Origin: Ulota crispa
Lineage: Eukaryota; Streptophyta; Bryopsida; Orthotrichales; Orthotrichaceae
Assembly: GCA_963920765.1 (NCBI GenBank)
Contig: OY987245.1
Location: 7,146,727 to 7,210,726, forward strand
Direction of reading: 5' to 3'
Length of the DNA: 64,000 bases
Shown: positions 1 through 10,182 of the stretch, piece by piece
How the letters are laid out: every line of letters starts with the position of its first letter
Position numbering within the stretch: position 1 is the first letter of the stretch
Made by a program: the position numbers and the translations under genes
Notes under the pieces: generated by a model
What the model saw: the letters and a program-made list of their open reading frames with translations, nothing else
Told to the model about the DNA's origin: nothing
The model's database searches: none

Positions 1-25
1 TTTTCTTCTCCTGTATGATCTTTAA

Positions 26-670
26 CCCCTCACTGCCCAAGGGGCCCGAATTAGGCCCCTCTGAATTTTATATAGAGACGTGCAACATTTCTTCAAGATT
101 ATTTTTAGTGATTATTATTATTTTGAAATTCTTATTGAAGTCTAGTTTCAGCATTAAGAGTTTGATTTTGAAAATGAATTAAAGTGATTCGTCTATTCAA
201 AATTTTGTGCAAGGATGTCCACTGCAAATCTTCACTTTCTAGTGTTGAAGGCCCTTGGAAATGAGCCTCAAGTACACTAGAACTTGGAGGAAAAATCACA
301 TTAAAAATTCAATTTAAAAAATTGTAAAATAGATTTTGAGAAGCCGTAAATTGATTGGGGTTATGCATGCTAGACTTTACATACTCATATTTTTTTGGTA
401 CCCTCAATTTTAGGTTTGAGATGCCAAAAGAGGATTGAAAGACTTCAAATCACTCACAATTTTTAACACCCTCATGATCAAACATTATAATCTTTCAATC
501 CACAAGTGATATTGTTGTGATTTCTTTTCCTATGTGATCTATAACATGTCCACTTTGAATTTGTACGGTTGGGCTTTAGAGAAAATTGATAAGATTGATG
601 AAAATGCTGGCATTTTGTTCACTTTCAAGTGAATTTTGAAATACTCAAAAATACCTTGGGCGGTGAGGGG
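26..670. mobile_element. piggyBac-like TTAA element
   Basis: The element is flanked by TTAA on both sides (22-25 and 671-674). Its ends are inverted repeats: CCCCTCACTGCCCAAGG on the left, and a right end that reads CCCCTCACCGCCCAAGG on the opposite strand. TTAA duplication with CCC...GGG ends is the hallmark of piggyBac-type transposons. No transposase frame is visible, so this is a non-autonomous copy. Confidence 0.65.
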
Positions 671-1137
671 TTAACATATCTAGCTTGAATATGTATGGTA
701 GGCCCACGGCCAATCACAAATTTTTAAATCATACTTTAAATGACTAAGACACCACTAATGGAGACTAACACACATCCTAATCTATTATATAGATAGAGTA
801 GATATATGAGTAAGTAAATGAGCGTGACCACAATATATTTTGAATGATTGACAATAGTCATAGGAACCCGTCATTCTGACGGGACTCAAAATCATTTCAA
901 GCCCAACTACCCAAAACATTCCCCCTAGAAGCAAATAATTCTTACTTTTTATCTGCGCACTCCAATTTCAAACTTTACCCATGCAGCAAAATATTTATCT
1001 TTGTTTATTTTTTTTGTTTTGTACTTACATGGTTTTTTACCCACACATTGAAAGGAACATCACGGTTTTCTCACGCATAAAAATATTATTTATTTTTACC
1101 TACACAATTATTTTACCCACATAATAATCATTCATGC

Positions 1138-1138
<1 letters not shown>

Positions 1139-1230
<92 letters not shown>
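1139..1230. repeat. (TA)n microsatellite
   Basis: About 46 uninterrupted TA dinucleotides. The short frame crossing it is an artefact of the repeat and is not a gene. Confidence 0.97.
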
Positions 1231-1231
<1 letters not shown>

Positions 1232-1466
1232 CCCAAGCAATTTCTTTACACATGCCATTTTCTACTCATGCAGCAAGTTTTTCTATAGGGAATTTTTTTT
1301 ACCCATAAGTTTCTATTATGCTGCAACTAATACAAATTGACAAACAAACCAATCTATTATTCATACACATAAAAATATTATTTATTGTTTACCTACACAA
1401 ATGTTTTACCCACGTAGTAATCATTCAAGTTATTTTTTTATTTTTTAGTTTTTTACCCATGTATTT

Positions 1467-1666
1467 NNNNNNNNNNNNNNNNNNNNNNNNNNNNNNNNNN
1501 NNNNNNNNNNNNNNNNNNNNNNNNNNNNNNNNNNNNNNNNNNNNNNNNNNNNNNNNNNNNNNNNNNNNNNNNNNNNNNNNNNNNNNNNNNNNNNNNNNNN
1601 NNNNNNNNNNNNNNNNNNNNNNNNNNNNNNNNNNNNNNNNNNNNNNNNNNNNNNNNNNNNNNNNNN
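1467..1666. other. Assembly gap of exactly 200 N
   Basis: The run of N is exactly 200 long, which looks like a placeholder of unknown true size. It is bordered by related repeats. Confidence 0.99.
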
Positions 1667-2144
1667 CTAATCACAAACTTTTAAATCATACTTTGTTTGC
1701 AACTACCTTAACTAATAGAGATAAGACTATTATAGAAATAAGATAGATATAGAAAATAACCAATGAAATCTAGTGAAAAATTGGTTGAAAATGAAAAATA
1801 CGGAATTTAAACTGATGAAGTTAATATGTCTCTTCAAACATTGATACAAACCATTATTCATTAAAGCAAAAAGGCTCCTCTGCATAAACATCAGAAAGTG
1901 AATATGGGGTTTCAAACATAAAATCTGGCCTTTGAACTTCTTACTTCACAAGATTTCCGCTCACTAGTGAATTGTTTTTGTTCCCTTGCACACGCAAAGT
2001 TTGAGACACCTGTGAGTTTGCGGAAGTTTTTGCGAAAGAAGTTTTGGGGTTTGAGGACGTAGGTGAATGAGCCTTGCGAAACCACAAAAGTGAGTTTTTG
2101 AAGTTCACTCCTCAAGTGAACCACGTTAGGAGTGAGGTCCACAG

Positions 2145-2225
2145 GTGAGTCACCTTGCAGTTCACTAGTGAATTCACAAAAGTGAGTCACCTCGCAGTTC
2201 ACTAGTGAATTCACAAAGGTGAATC
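2145..2225. repeat. 37-bp tandem repeat
   Basis: Two near-identical 37-bp units start at 2145 and 2182 and contain 'ttcactagtgaattcac' and 'gtgagtcacct'. A partial degenerate third unit follows. The surrounding 1920-2250 stretch is rich in gtgag/ctcac words. No coding signal is evident. Confidence 0.8.
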
Positions 2226-3107
2226 GCATCGTGAGTCACCTAAAAAAATTGATGTTTGAAGCTCCCTAATGGTAGAGGCAAAATATTCTCTTGTATTTTC
2301 AAAAGTGAAGAGGGAAAGGGAAGTTGCCATCATGCATGTGAGACAATTTCTATGGTGAATATATGATAAAATAAAGTGTTAACCTCTCATGCAAATTATC
2401 TAGTGAATTTCTCTACTTTAGTGAATAAAATGGTTCTTTCAACAAGAAGCCCAAAGGCACTTTGCTTATATTGTCAAAGAAAGCCATTTCTTCTACACCA
2501 AATAATTTCTTTAGGTTGCTCCACTATAACTTGCTTACTTTGGAATTCACACTATCTTTTGAGTCGCAATCAGTTGGAAAAATCTAATTGGTTGAAAGGT
2601 TGAAAAGTGGGACAATACATTCTAGGTTGTAAGTCTCAACGCACTTAGCAATGCCCACAATGACAAAACTTTTATGAGGATTAGGTGCTAAGAAAATGGA
2701 ACTTCCTTGGGGTGCAGTAGAGGAGGTGAAGTGAGGAGAAGGCTTTGTGGATGTAGGGCAAGAGAAGAGATATAGGCAACATGGAGTGGTGCACAATGAA
2801 AGCAACTCTAAATGTAGACTAATTGACATTTAGAATAAGTGAAGTAAAAGTGCAAGTAACATTATTAATATCATATATAACACTTTATATCATTATTATT
2901 GTACTTTGTTTTACAAGTTCAGCTTGGCTTGCATGGTTTGATATCTCATCAGCGAGTCTTTTGTTGTTTGGGCTTCCATTGTTGTAGCAAGCATACGCAT
3001 CTGTGACTCCACAGACAAAATCTGTGAACACTAACATGGAAAGAGGTTTAGTCGGCTTGGTGTACTATGCAAATGTGTTTGTGGGTTAGGGTGAAAAAGC
3101 TCCTTAA

Positions 3108-3332
3108 TCCTTGGGAGCCCCAATGACGAGATCCTGTCGCTAGGATTGAAAGTAGGTTTAAATTAGGTTACACAATTGTACTATTGCAGGTAGGGTACAG
3201 GGGAAGAGGGGGAGAGGAATGGTTGTTGATTGTGCTATTGTCACTTTTTTTATTGTGATTTTTTAGGCACTCATGCCCATTTCTGTGGCCAAATCCCCCA
3301 TCAGGTCAAAACATGAGTTGGGGGATCTAGGA
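3108..3332. mobile_element. Possible TTAA-bounded insertion in R1
   Basis: Bounded by TTAA at 3104-3107 and 3333-3336, with ends TCCTTGGGAGCC and GGGGATCTAGGA. Copy R2 has a different insert at the same TTAA (14418-14668). The ends are only weakly inverted, so this may instead be a diverged part of the host repeat. Confidence 0.35.
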
Positions 3333-3443
3333 TTAAGTCCCATTTGCCAAAAAATGTAAGAGTTTAGAAATTAATTAGCAACTAATTGGATTTGGGAATT
3401 TTTGAATTCATATTTGGAGTCAAAGTTCAAGTTTTAATCTTAA

Positions 3444-3585
3444 CCCCTGAGCTGCCATTGGGGTTTGGGTATGGGACCGTATCTGTACAATGCGGTGCAC
3501 AGATATTTTGGAGAGCCTTGACGGCATTTTCAATACGTACATGGAATGCCATACGGCCACAGAGGGCATTTGTGACGTTCAAGGG
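3444..3585. mobile_element. piggyBac-like MITE with empty site visible
   Basis: A 142-bp insertion starting CCCCTGAGCTGCC and ending GACGTTCAAGGG, flanked by TTAA at 3440-3443 and 3586-3589. The homologous repeat R2 has a single TTAA at 14777-14780 in matching flanks ('attaatc-TTAA' on the left, a diverged 'ac(c)...gagga' stretch on the right). The duplication of TTAA on insertion is therefore seen directly. Confidence 0.8.
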
Positions 3586-3669
3586 TTAAACCGCAAAGGA
3601 GAATGCTATTGAACAACTCCAAAATAGGTGCAAACTATTAGTTTACTTTTTGATTTTGTAGAGTATGCT

Positions 3670-3893
3670 AAGCTTTTTCACCCCAGCCCACATCAATCCG
3701 GTCTCTCCAAATTTGTGCTTATTGGGCATAACTTTTGCTCCCAGGCATAGATTGGAACAAAAATTATATTCCCCAAAAGCAAATGTGTTTTGCTATCTTC
3801 AAAAAACTTTCAAAAAATTAGGAAAAAAATTGAGACCGTAGGTACCTACCCAAAATCCCATTTGTCCCCCAAAGGAATAATGGTTCTTTAGAG
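3670..3893. mobile_element. Truncated copy of the large TTAA element family
   Basis: Shares 'gggcataacttttgctccc' and the terminal 'ttctttagagattaat' stretch with the elements at 18427-29210 and 29215-29723. Only the 3' part of the family is present. Confidence 0.55.
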
Positions 3894-4539
3894 ATTAATA
3901 GGTTGAATAAGCAATGATGAAGATTCTATTTACTTTTTCAAGCAAGAAGGCTTGTTATTGGTTAAGCACTTTTTTGCCTACTTGCACAGATTAGGGAAAT
4001 TGCTAATCAATATAAGAAAGGAAGATAACTGTGTTTCCCCCAGGATGGTTTCCAACTAGTGTGGTGGAGATGCTCTAAAACTTGCCATGTTTCCAAGTTC
4101 CATTGATTTTTGCCAAGAATGTTTCAAAGATTTCCTAAAATGATACTCTTCTAGAAAATCTGATCAATTTTTTTTTCTATTTTTCAAGTTTCAACTAATT
4201 TTTTCTTTTGTCTTTTTTTTCTACAGTTTCAAATAATTGACTGTATCTTGATAGTTTAGTTAGGGTTCTTTTTTTCAGCAAAAAATTGCCTAAACCTCAC
4301 CTGAAATCATCATTGGCATTTGTAACACTGAAAAAACTTGTTGAAAAAATGGATGAAATTGCCAAATCCCTCCTCCAGCAAATATCAAATAAGCTGATTT
4401 TTGGATGAAACTTACTAATATTAGTATAGCTTATGGATGAACATCCACATGCTGATGATTTTGTCCAATTTTTCCTTGCTTATGTTGCTGGGTGCCGGTC
4501 AGCCTACCAACGAAAGAACAAAAAAAACCCTGAGCCTGG

Positions 4540-4710
4540 TCATCACGGTCGTTACTCTCAAGCATCTCCGAGACCCCGGTCTACCGCATGCACCACCGCC
4601 CGCGTGAAGCATCTTTCCACCAACACTACACTTCCGCTGTCGGATTCTTCCAGAATCGAAAAATGCCGTTGTCGAACTCTCCGAGAATCGAATAAAGACG
4701 GGATGGATCC
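4540..4710 (+). other. GC-rich conserved segment upstream of P450 copy 1
   Basis: Closely matches 34355-34500, upstream of P450 copy 2 ('gagaccccggtctaccgca', 'cgcgtgaagc', 'tctttccaccaac', 'ccgctgtcgga'). Its GC content is well above its surroundings. Both copies contain an ATGCACCAC start, but the frame is broken here and short in copy 2. It could be a promoter or 5' exon remnant of the duplicated locus, or a captured gene fragment. I do not recognise a product. Confidence 0.5.
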
Positions 4711-4764
4711 AGGGTTTAATTTTAGATTTTGTCAGGGTAGAGCGACCCGGTCACCCGCACCCAA

Positions 4765-6178
4765 GCCTGCTGGCTCGGTTTACTGCACATCCGTCGATCT
4801 GGGCTCCGCCCTGTCAGGGCTCAAAATAGAGGAAGTTCTTTGGCTGCCCCCTCTAGACAAGCTGCCCTGCGTAAGCCCCAGCAAAATTTGTCTAACTGCT
4901 CGGTTTGCAATATAACATTAAGGTAGCAACACTCATAAGTGCGAAATTAAGGATTTTATAGTAGGAAAATCAATTGATGAACATTGAAGAAAATATTGTG
5001 AAGCTAGCAAGAGGAAACCAAAAATATTGACATCAATTTCAAAGTTCCAATTACAAGTATTTGTTCACAAAGATTTCTCAAAGTCCTAAATTAATGAAAA
5101 GGTATAGTTGTGTGTACAAGATGTCTTCGATGTGGTCATACACTCATAATACTAACTTGAGGAGTTCTTAAGTAGTGAGATGAGACACTCAAAACTGTCA
5201 TGCCAATCACCCAAAATCATCACTTGGTCACCCATAACCAATTTTTTTTGTGTTTGTGAGTCACTGACAATCTGTCACAAGAGTAGGTAACCCCATGGAG
5301 ACCCTTGTGAGCATGGGTGTTCCTTTAGTTGCAGGTAGGTGTGGTTTCAAGGTATTACGGTAGAACTCCTCTAAATTGATATGGTTGGGACCCCAAGAAC
5401 TAGATTATTTTAATCAAGTTATTAGTTAATTTTGTGGAAGTGTAAATGAAGTGAAATTGAGATTAGTGCCGGGATAACACCAGAGAACATTACTACTATT
5501 GAATTAATTTTTTTGGTTTATGACTGACGTATAGTCTCACATTGAGATTTGTGTTATGCATTAGATTACAGAGGATATCAGTTTAGAGAATATTGGTGTA
5601 GAGGAGTTCTATTGTAGCACCCATGCTCACGAGGGTCTCCATGGGGTTACCTACTCTTGTGACAGATCGTCAGTGACTCACAAACACAAAAAAAATTGGT
5701 TATGGGTGACCAAGTGATGATTTTGGGTGATTGGCATGACAGTTTTGAGTGTCTCATCTCACTACTTAAGAACTCCTCAAGTTAGTATTATGAGTGTATG
5801 ACCACATCGAAGACATCTTGTACACACAACTATACCTTTTCATTAATTTAGGACTTTGAGAAATCTTTGTGAACAAATACTTGTAATTGGAACTTTGAAA
5901 TTGATGTCAATATTTTTGGTTTCCTCTTGCTAGCTTCACAATATTTTCTTCAATGTTCATCAATTGATTTTCCTACTATAAAATCCTTAATTTCGCACTT
6001 ATGAGTGTTGCTACCTTAATGTTATATTGCAAACCAAGCAGTTAGACAAATTTTGCTGGGGCTTACGCAGGGCAGCTTGTCTAGAGGGGGCAGCCAAAGA
6101 ACTTCCTCTATTTTGAGCCTTGAGAGGGCGGGGCCCAGATTGACGCATGTGCAATAAACCAAGTCCAGCCTGCTGGCA
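4765..6178. repeat. Large inverted duplication, arms about 560 bp
   Basis: The left arm (about 4765-5323) is the near-exact reverse complement of the right arm (about 5616-6178). They share 'gacaagctgccctgcgtaag', 'aggaagttctttggctgccc' and 'ggaaaatcaattgatgaaca'. The arms also hold a TA-type MITE end ('TAAGGTAGCAACACTC' at 4919 and its mirror near 6015). The 290-bp spacer is almost entirely a pogo-like MITE. Confidence 0.9.
5358..5614. mobile_element. Emigrant/pogo-like MITE at the centre of the palindrome
   Basis: Terminal inverted repeats are CGGTAGAACTCCTCTA on the left and CAATAGAACTCCTCTA on the right (opposite strand), with TA on both sides (5356-5357 and 5615-5616). The end resembles the Emigrant/pogo MITE terminus that I recall as CAGTAAAACCTCTATAAA. 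The interior is non-coding. Confidence 0.75.
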
Positions 6179-6270
6179 GGTAAGGAAAATTTGGCTAAAA
6201 TAGGAACAAATGAATGATATACAAAAGTTCATCCAAAAAATTATTATTATAAACTACTTTTATCTAGAAT

Positions 6271-6342
6271 TTGGCAAATGGGGATTCTCCACTAGGAAGA
6301 ATTTGGCAAATGGGTATTCTCCACTAGGAAGAATTTGGAGTT
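6271..6342. repeat. 33-bp tandem duplication
   Basis: Two copies of a unit containing 'gaatttggcaaatggg' and 'attctccactagg'. The wider 6160-6440 stretch also has a diverged relative at 7330-7590 in P450 intron 1. Confidence 0.75.
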
Positions 6343-6505
6343 TTCATCCATTCTTTCACATTGATTTCTTTGTATAAAGGTAGCTAGTGCAATTTTGAGG
6401 TAAGATTTAGGCAAAATTTTGCCAAGAAATTAAACCCTAGGTGGATTTGCATATATATTGAAGGTGCTTTGTGCGAAGAACGTGTTAGGAGTCAAACTAC
6501 TTGCT

Positions 6506-6773
6506 CCCTTCATTTACTAATTTGACTCCTGATTGTGTCACAAATGAGACAAAAATGTTATATGTTTGCAGCGCTTGTAAACACAGATGTACGCTAAAAT
6601 ACTGCTTTGATTTTATTTCATATTTCAATGTAGTAATAATCTCAAATTTATCTTGATGGAATATCAAGAGATTCACCATAATTCACAAAATGATTCTCAC
6701 ACATGCAAAATTCAATATCCTCAAAATCTGTTTTGGGAAAGTTAGTGTTTTTCCCAAATTAACAAATATAGTG
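6506..6773. mobile_element. AACA-family MITE abutting P450 copy 1
   Basis: The right end 'cccaaattaacaaata' matches the end of the 4-bp-TSD MITE family. A weaker left end is seen near 6506 ('ttcatttactaatttg'). The size (about 270 bp) fits the family. It stops within a few bases of the first codon of the P450 homology. The same element lies upstream of copy 2, so it predates the duplication. Confidence 0.45.
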
Positions 6774-8882
6774 TCTAAGTGCATTTGAGGAAAGAAGAGC
6801 TAGAAGAATTACGATTTGTGGAGCATGGTTTGATTGATGACATTGAGCCTGCAAATTGGTGCATGCATGTTGTGGCAGTAGCGTTGCTAGTGATTCAAGT
6901 GAGCAGGCTGCTATGGAGCCAACCCAAGCTGAAGCTATCACCAGGACCGAGAGTGTGGCCCATCGTGGGGTCATTGCACCTGCTTGGCACGCAATCCCAA
7001 CCCCATCGGAACCTGCAGAGTTTGGCCCAGAAGCACTGGGCGGTGATGTCGATGTGGTTCAGGCGGCGCCTCTATATTGTGGCCACCTCGCCTGAGGCTG
7101 CCAAAGAGTTTCTCAAGATCCAGGATGCCAACTTCTCTTCACGCTCGCCGCTCCAATTTGGCAAGCCCATATTGCTTGGAGGTACGTGTGTAGTACCATA
7201 TGTCGCCTCCAATTCCTATATTGAAGCCCTGTTCAAATTGGGAATTGGACAAGATGTAGGATCATTTCATGGCTGATGAGAGGGTTTTGTCAAGCGGAGC
7301 TTTCACAACAACTTTTGAAGTTTGCTTTTTTATATTAGTCGCACAACAGGAATGCCAGCAAGTAAGGAACATTTGGATAAATTTGGATAGAAATGGATAG
7401 ATCCATAATGCATGCGTGTTCATTCATAAAATATACTAATTTTAGTTGCTTTCATACAAAATTTGGCAAACCTTGTGTTTGCTGCAGGAGGGGCCTAGCA
7501 ATTTCATCCATCTTTTCACTTGATTATTCTAGTTTAACTGTAGCTAGTTCCAAATTGAAGTAAGCTTTTGGCAAAAAAATTGCCAAAAATTTAAAGACTA
7601 TATCACAATGAAGCGGACGGCTAATAGGTATTAATGCCATGTCATCACCCACTCCTGCCAAAATTGAAGAGGAGGTTAGTTATGGTGAACAAGATTTGGG
7701 GTCATCCTCCCAAGGTGACCCCAAAGCTGTCCAATGGACAAAACGCTCCCTCTCTCTAGTTAATTTAGTCTTTTTTCACCTTATCTCCACAGGATGACTA
7801 GTTACTAATCTGATCCTTCCACTGGACACACATAAGGCAATTTCCCACCAAATAAAAGAGAGCAAAACACGAGATAAATCATTTTTTCAACTAGAACGTC
7901 CACTTCAGGTCTGAACCGGTCCTGAAGAGAATAGCGCTCATGAGGGGCAAATATGTGACAATGTATATCTTCCGGAATTTGTACCAATTCTAATAACCAT
8001 AGGCTTGAAACGGGTTCCACTTTTACATGATTAAAATTGGGTAATGAAAGTAGACACTGAAAAAGCACTCACTGAACATACCTCTTAGTAGGTCCTGGTT
8101 TTAGTTCCAGAGCACATATTGACAATCATTTAAGTGAGAGATTTTCTAGTCAAAATTTCCTATAGTAGTTTTAAGCTGAGTGTATACTTGCCGCCGTGGT
8201 TTGGCGATTTTTGCATCACAGACATAATAGTTCAAGACATCACGCCTGTGACTCGGCAGCTCCAAAAAATCCTAGTGGCAGAGCTGATGTCTGGCAAGTG
8301 CTTGGACACGTCTTGCCACATTCGAAGCAACAAAATGGCGTCCACGCTGCAGAGATTGTTCCGAGAGGCGCTAGCTCCGACCCAACTCAACATGCACCTG
8401 AACATGTCCTCCAACATGATATCACGCTTGGTCCTCAACATACGGTTTTTAGGCGAGGAGGAGGACCACAATTCAACCCAATGATCCAAGTACCAGCCAT
8501 GGTTCTTGTTATCTTGCTTTTCCAAAGTTTGCTACTTGCTCAATCATGGTTGTCACATTGGGTTGCTCATCCGCTTGCCCATATGTTCAAAGTGTTCAAT
8601 TAAGGTCATGGTCCATTTGATGAAGTCAACCCAGAGTAGATTTCAAAAAACGGTACAAAATGGTAAATAGTCTTACTTTGTACATGTTGGTGGCACTCAT
8701 GGTTGTCAACATGAAGTTAAAACATGAACTCAAAGCCATATCATGGAATAAAAATGAAAAATGAGAATTTGATTCTTCCATTTCTAGGTCAAAAATCCTG
8801 AAAATGCACCAAAAAACACAAGAGGGCGGACTCTGACAATCAAAACTCGCCCAAAGTAAAACCAAGGCTCAAATATCAATTA

Positions 8883-9101
8883 GGGTAGGAGCACCCAATA
8901 CCAATAGTGTACCTAATGGTGTCACTCTCTACATAAGATAACCATTTTAAAACTCAAGTCTATGTAGATCATAGATAGCTTATTGCTGTTGACAAAATTG
9001 ATAAGCTATCTATGCTGTATCTAGATTTAAGTTCTAGAACAACCACCTAGTGTTGAGAGTGATGCCATTAGATACACTATTGGTATTGGGTGCTCTTACC
9101 T
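8883..9101. mobile_element. AGGTAG-family foldback MITE
   Basis: TA flanks on both sides. The ends are GGGTAGGAGCACCCAATA and its imperfect complement at the right. The whole element folds back on itself through a 'atagatagcttat...ataagctatctat' core. It shares this core with 15208-15419. It sits in intron 2 of P450 copy 1. Confidence 0.8.
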
Positions 9102-9271
9102 TAATGTGAAATACAACCTTGATTGTTTGATTTTTCATTACAGGTAGTCACCCCTTCTTCACCCCATTTTAAATCTCCGGAAAATGGAGTTGTAAATGAC
9201 TTACTTGATTTTTGGAGATCAACACATTATTTGTTAAATTGGGAAAAACGGGTGTCCCATTTTGTACCCAC

Positions 9272-10182
9272 GGGTGATTGCAAGAATGACCTGTACTACA
9301 TTCTATCCCCCTCACCTTTTGCGGCTTGTTTTTTGCTTGTAACTTTTGCAAAAGAAGTCATATCACTAGTAGAAAATTGCATTAGAATTTACTAAAAATT
9401 GTAGGTAGTTTTTGATGAGTTCCATGTTTCCAAAGCAAAATTTTGTTGAACAACAAAAAAATTTGCATTGGAAACATGGAACTCAACATAAACTACCCTA
9501 CAATTTTAGTGAATTGTAACGCAATTTTTTTCTAGTGTATTGACTTGTCCTTTTAGAGTAATGTGAACATGCAAGTTATTGACGTTCAGTGATTTTTTGG
9601 TGTTTTTTAAAATTATTTTGCTATTTTTAAGCAACCCCCAAATAGGTATCTACCTTGGCCATTTTGGAGGTTTTTAGTGCTATTTTGGGTCCAAAAAATC
9701 TTTTCTAGGGCTATAAATCAAGGATATTGTTTATGGAGCATGCTTACACGCACTTGTAGAAGGGTTTTGCAAAATTATAAATTCCATGGCATCTACATTG
9801 TCTCAAAGTGGACATCCTATCTCCCTTCATTGGCAAAATGCAAAGAAAATTCCTCAGCAAAGCAATTCTACCATGCAAATGTGTTTAATGGGTTCTCAAA
9901 TGGCCATTTTTTATTTTTATTTTTTTGAATAATTTTACAATTTTCTAAAAAGCAAGAAAGAAATTGGCTTTTTGTTGGTGATTTTGTTTTGTGCATAATT
10001 TTTAGAATAAAATTTTTCTAGGTCTAAATATTCACAAGTAGGCTATTTTAAGTGCTCTACAAATTTTTCATATTTTATTTTATTTTTTAAAATTTTACTT
10101 CAAAAGCTCATAGTACTTCAGAGTACTACATAGTACTAAAAGTGTTTGAGACAAAATTGGCAGGTCATTCTTGCAACTACCC
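9272..10182. mobile_element. GGGTGATTGCAAGAA-family DNA transposon, nested copy
   Basis: Starts GGGTGATTGCAAGAATGACC. The right end is its approximate inverted repeat (GGGTAGTTGCAAGAATGACC on the opposite strand). A second copy at 32047-32776 shares a long interior, including 'ggagcatgcttacacgcact'. With the inner CACTA MITE removed the two are 734 and 730 bp. No transposase is visible. The target duplication is ambiguous (possibly CCAC). Confidence 0.75.
9364..9537. mobile_element. CACTA-type foldback MITE
   Basis: Begins CACTAGTAGAAAATTGC and ends GCAATTTTTTTCTAGTG, with a 3-bp TAT duplication (9361-9363 and 9538-9540). The interior is a long hairpin around 'gttccatgtttcca'. CACTA ends with a 3-bp TSD are diagnostic of the En/Spm superfamily. 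Confidence 0.85.

Larger units (their letters stand above)
700..1730. repeat. Degenerate tandem repeats spanning an assembly gap
   Basis: Sequence at 711-770 recurs in diverged form at 1667-1730, just after the gap. Sequence at 1052-1135 recurs at 1358-1430. Recurrent motifs are 'tttacccacat', 'aatcattca' and 'aaaatattatttat'. The gap therefore lies inside a repeat array that was probably collapsed or unresolved. No gene is visible. Confidence 0.55.
2917..3666. repeat. Dispersed repeat, copy R1
   Basis: Matches 14219-14850 over most of its length, for example 'gtgactccacagac', 'gtgtttgtgggttagg' and 'tttttgaattcat'. This copy carries one TTAA-bounded insertion at 3444-3585 that copy R2 lacks, and another at 3108-3332. 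No coding region is seen. Confidence 0.7.

Noticed and set aside
1134-1340. Open frame with a long Tyr-Ile repeat
   Set aside because: Simply the (TA)n microsatellite in translation.
4433-4915. 160-codon open frame on the plus strand
   Set aside because: It crosses the GC-rich duplicated segment and then enters the palindrome arm, so it is a chance frame over unrelated pieces; no motif recognised.
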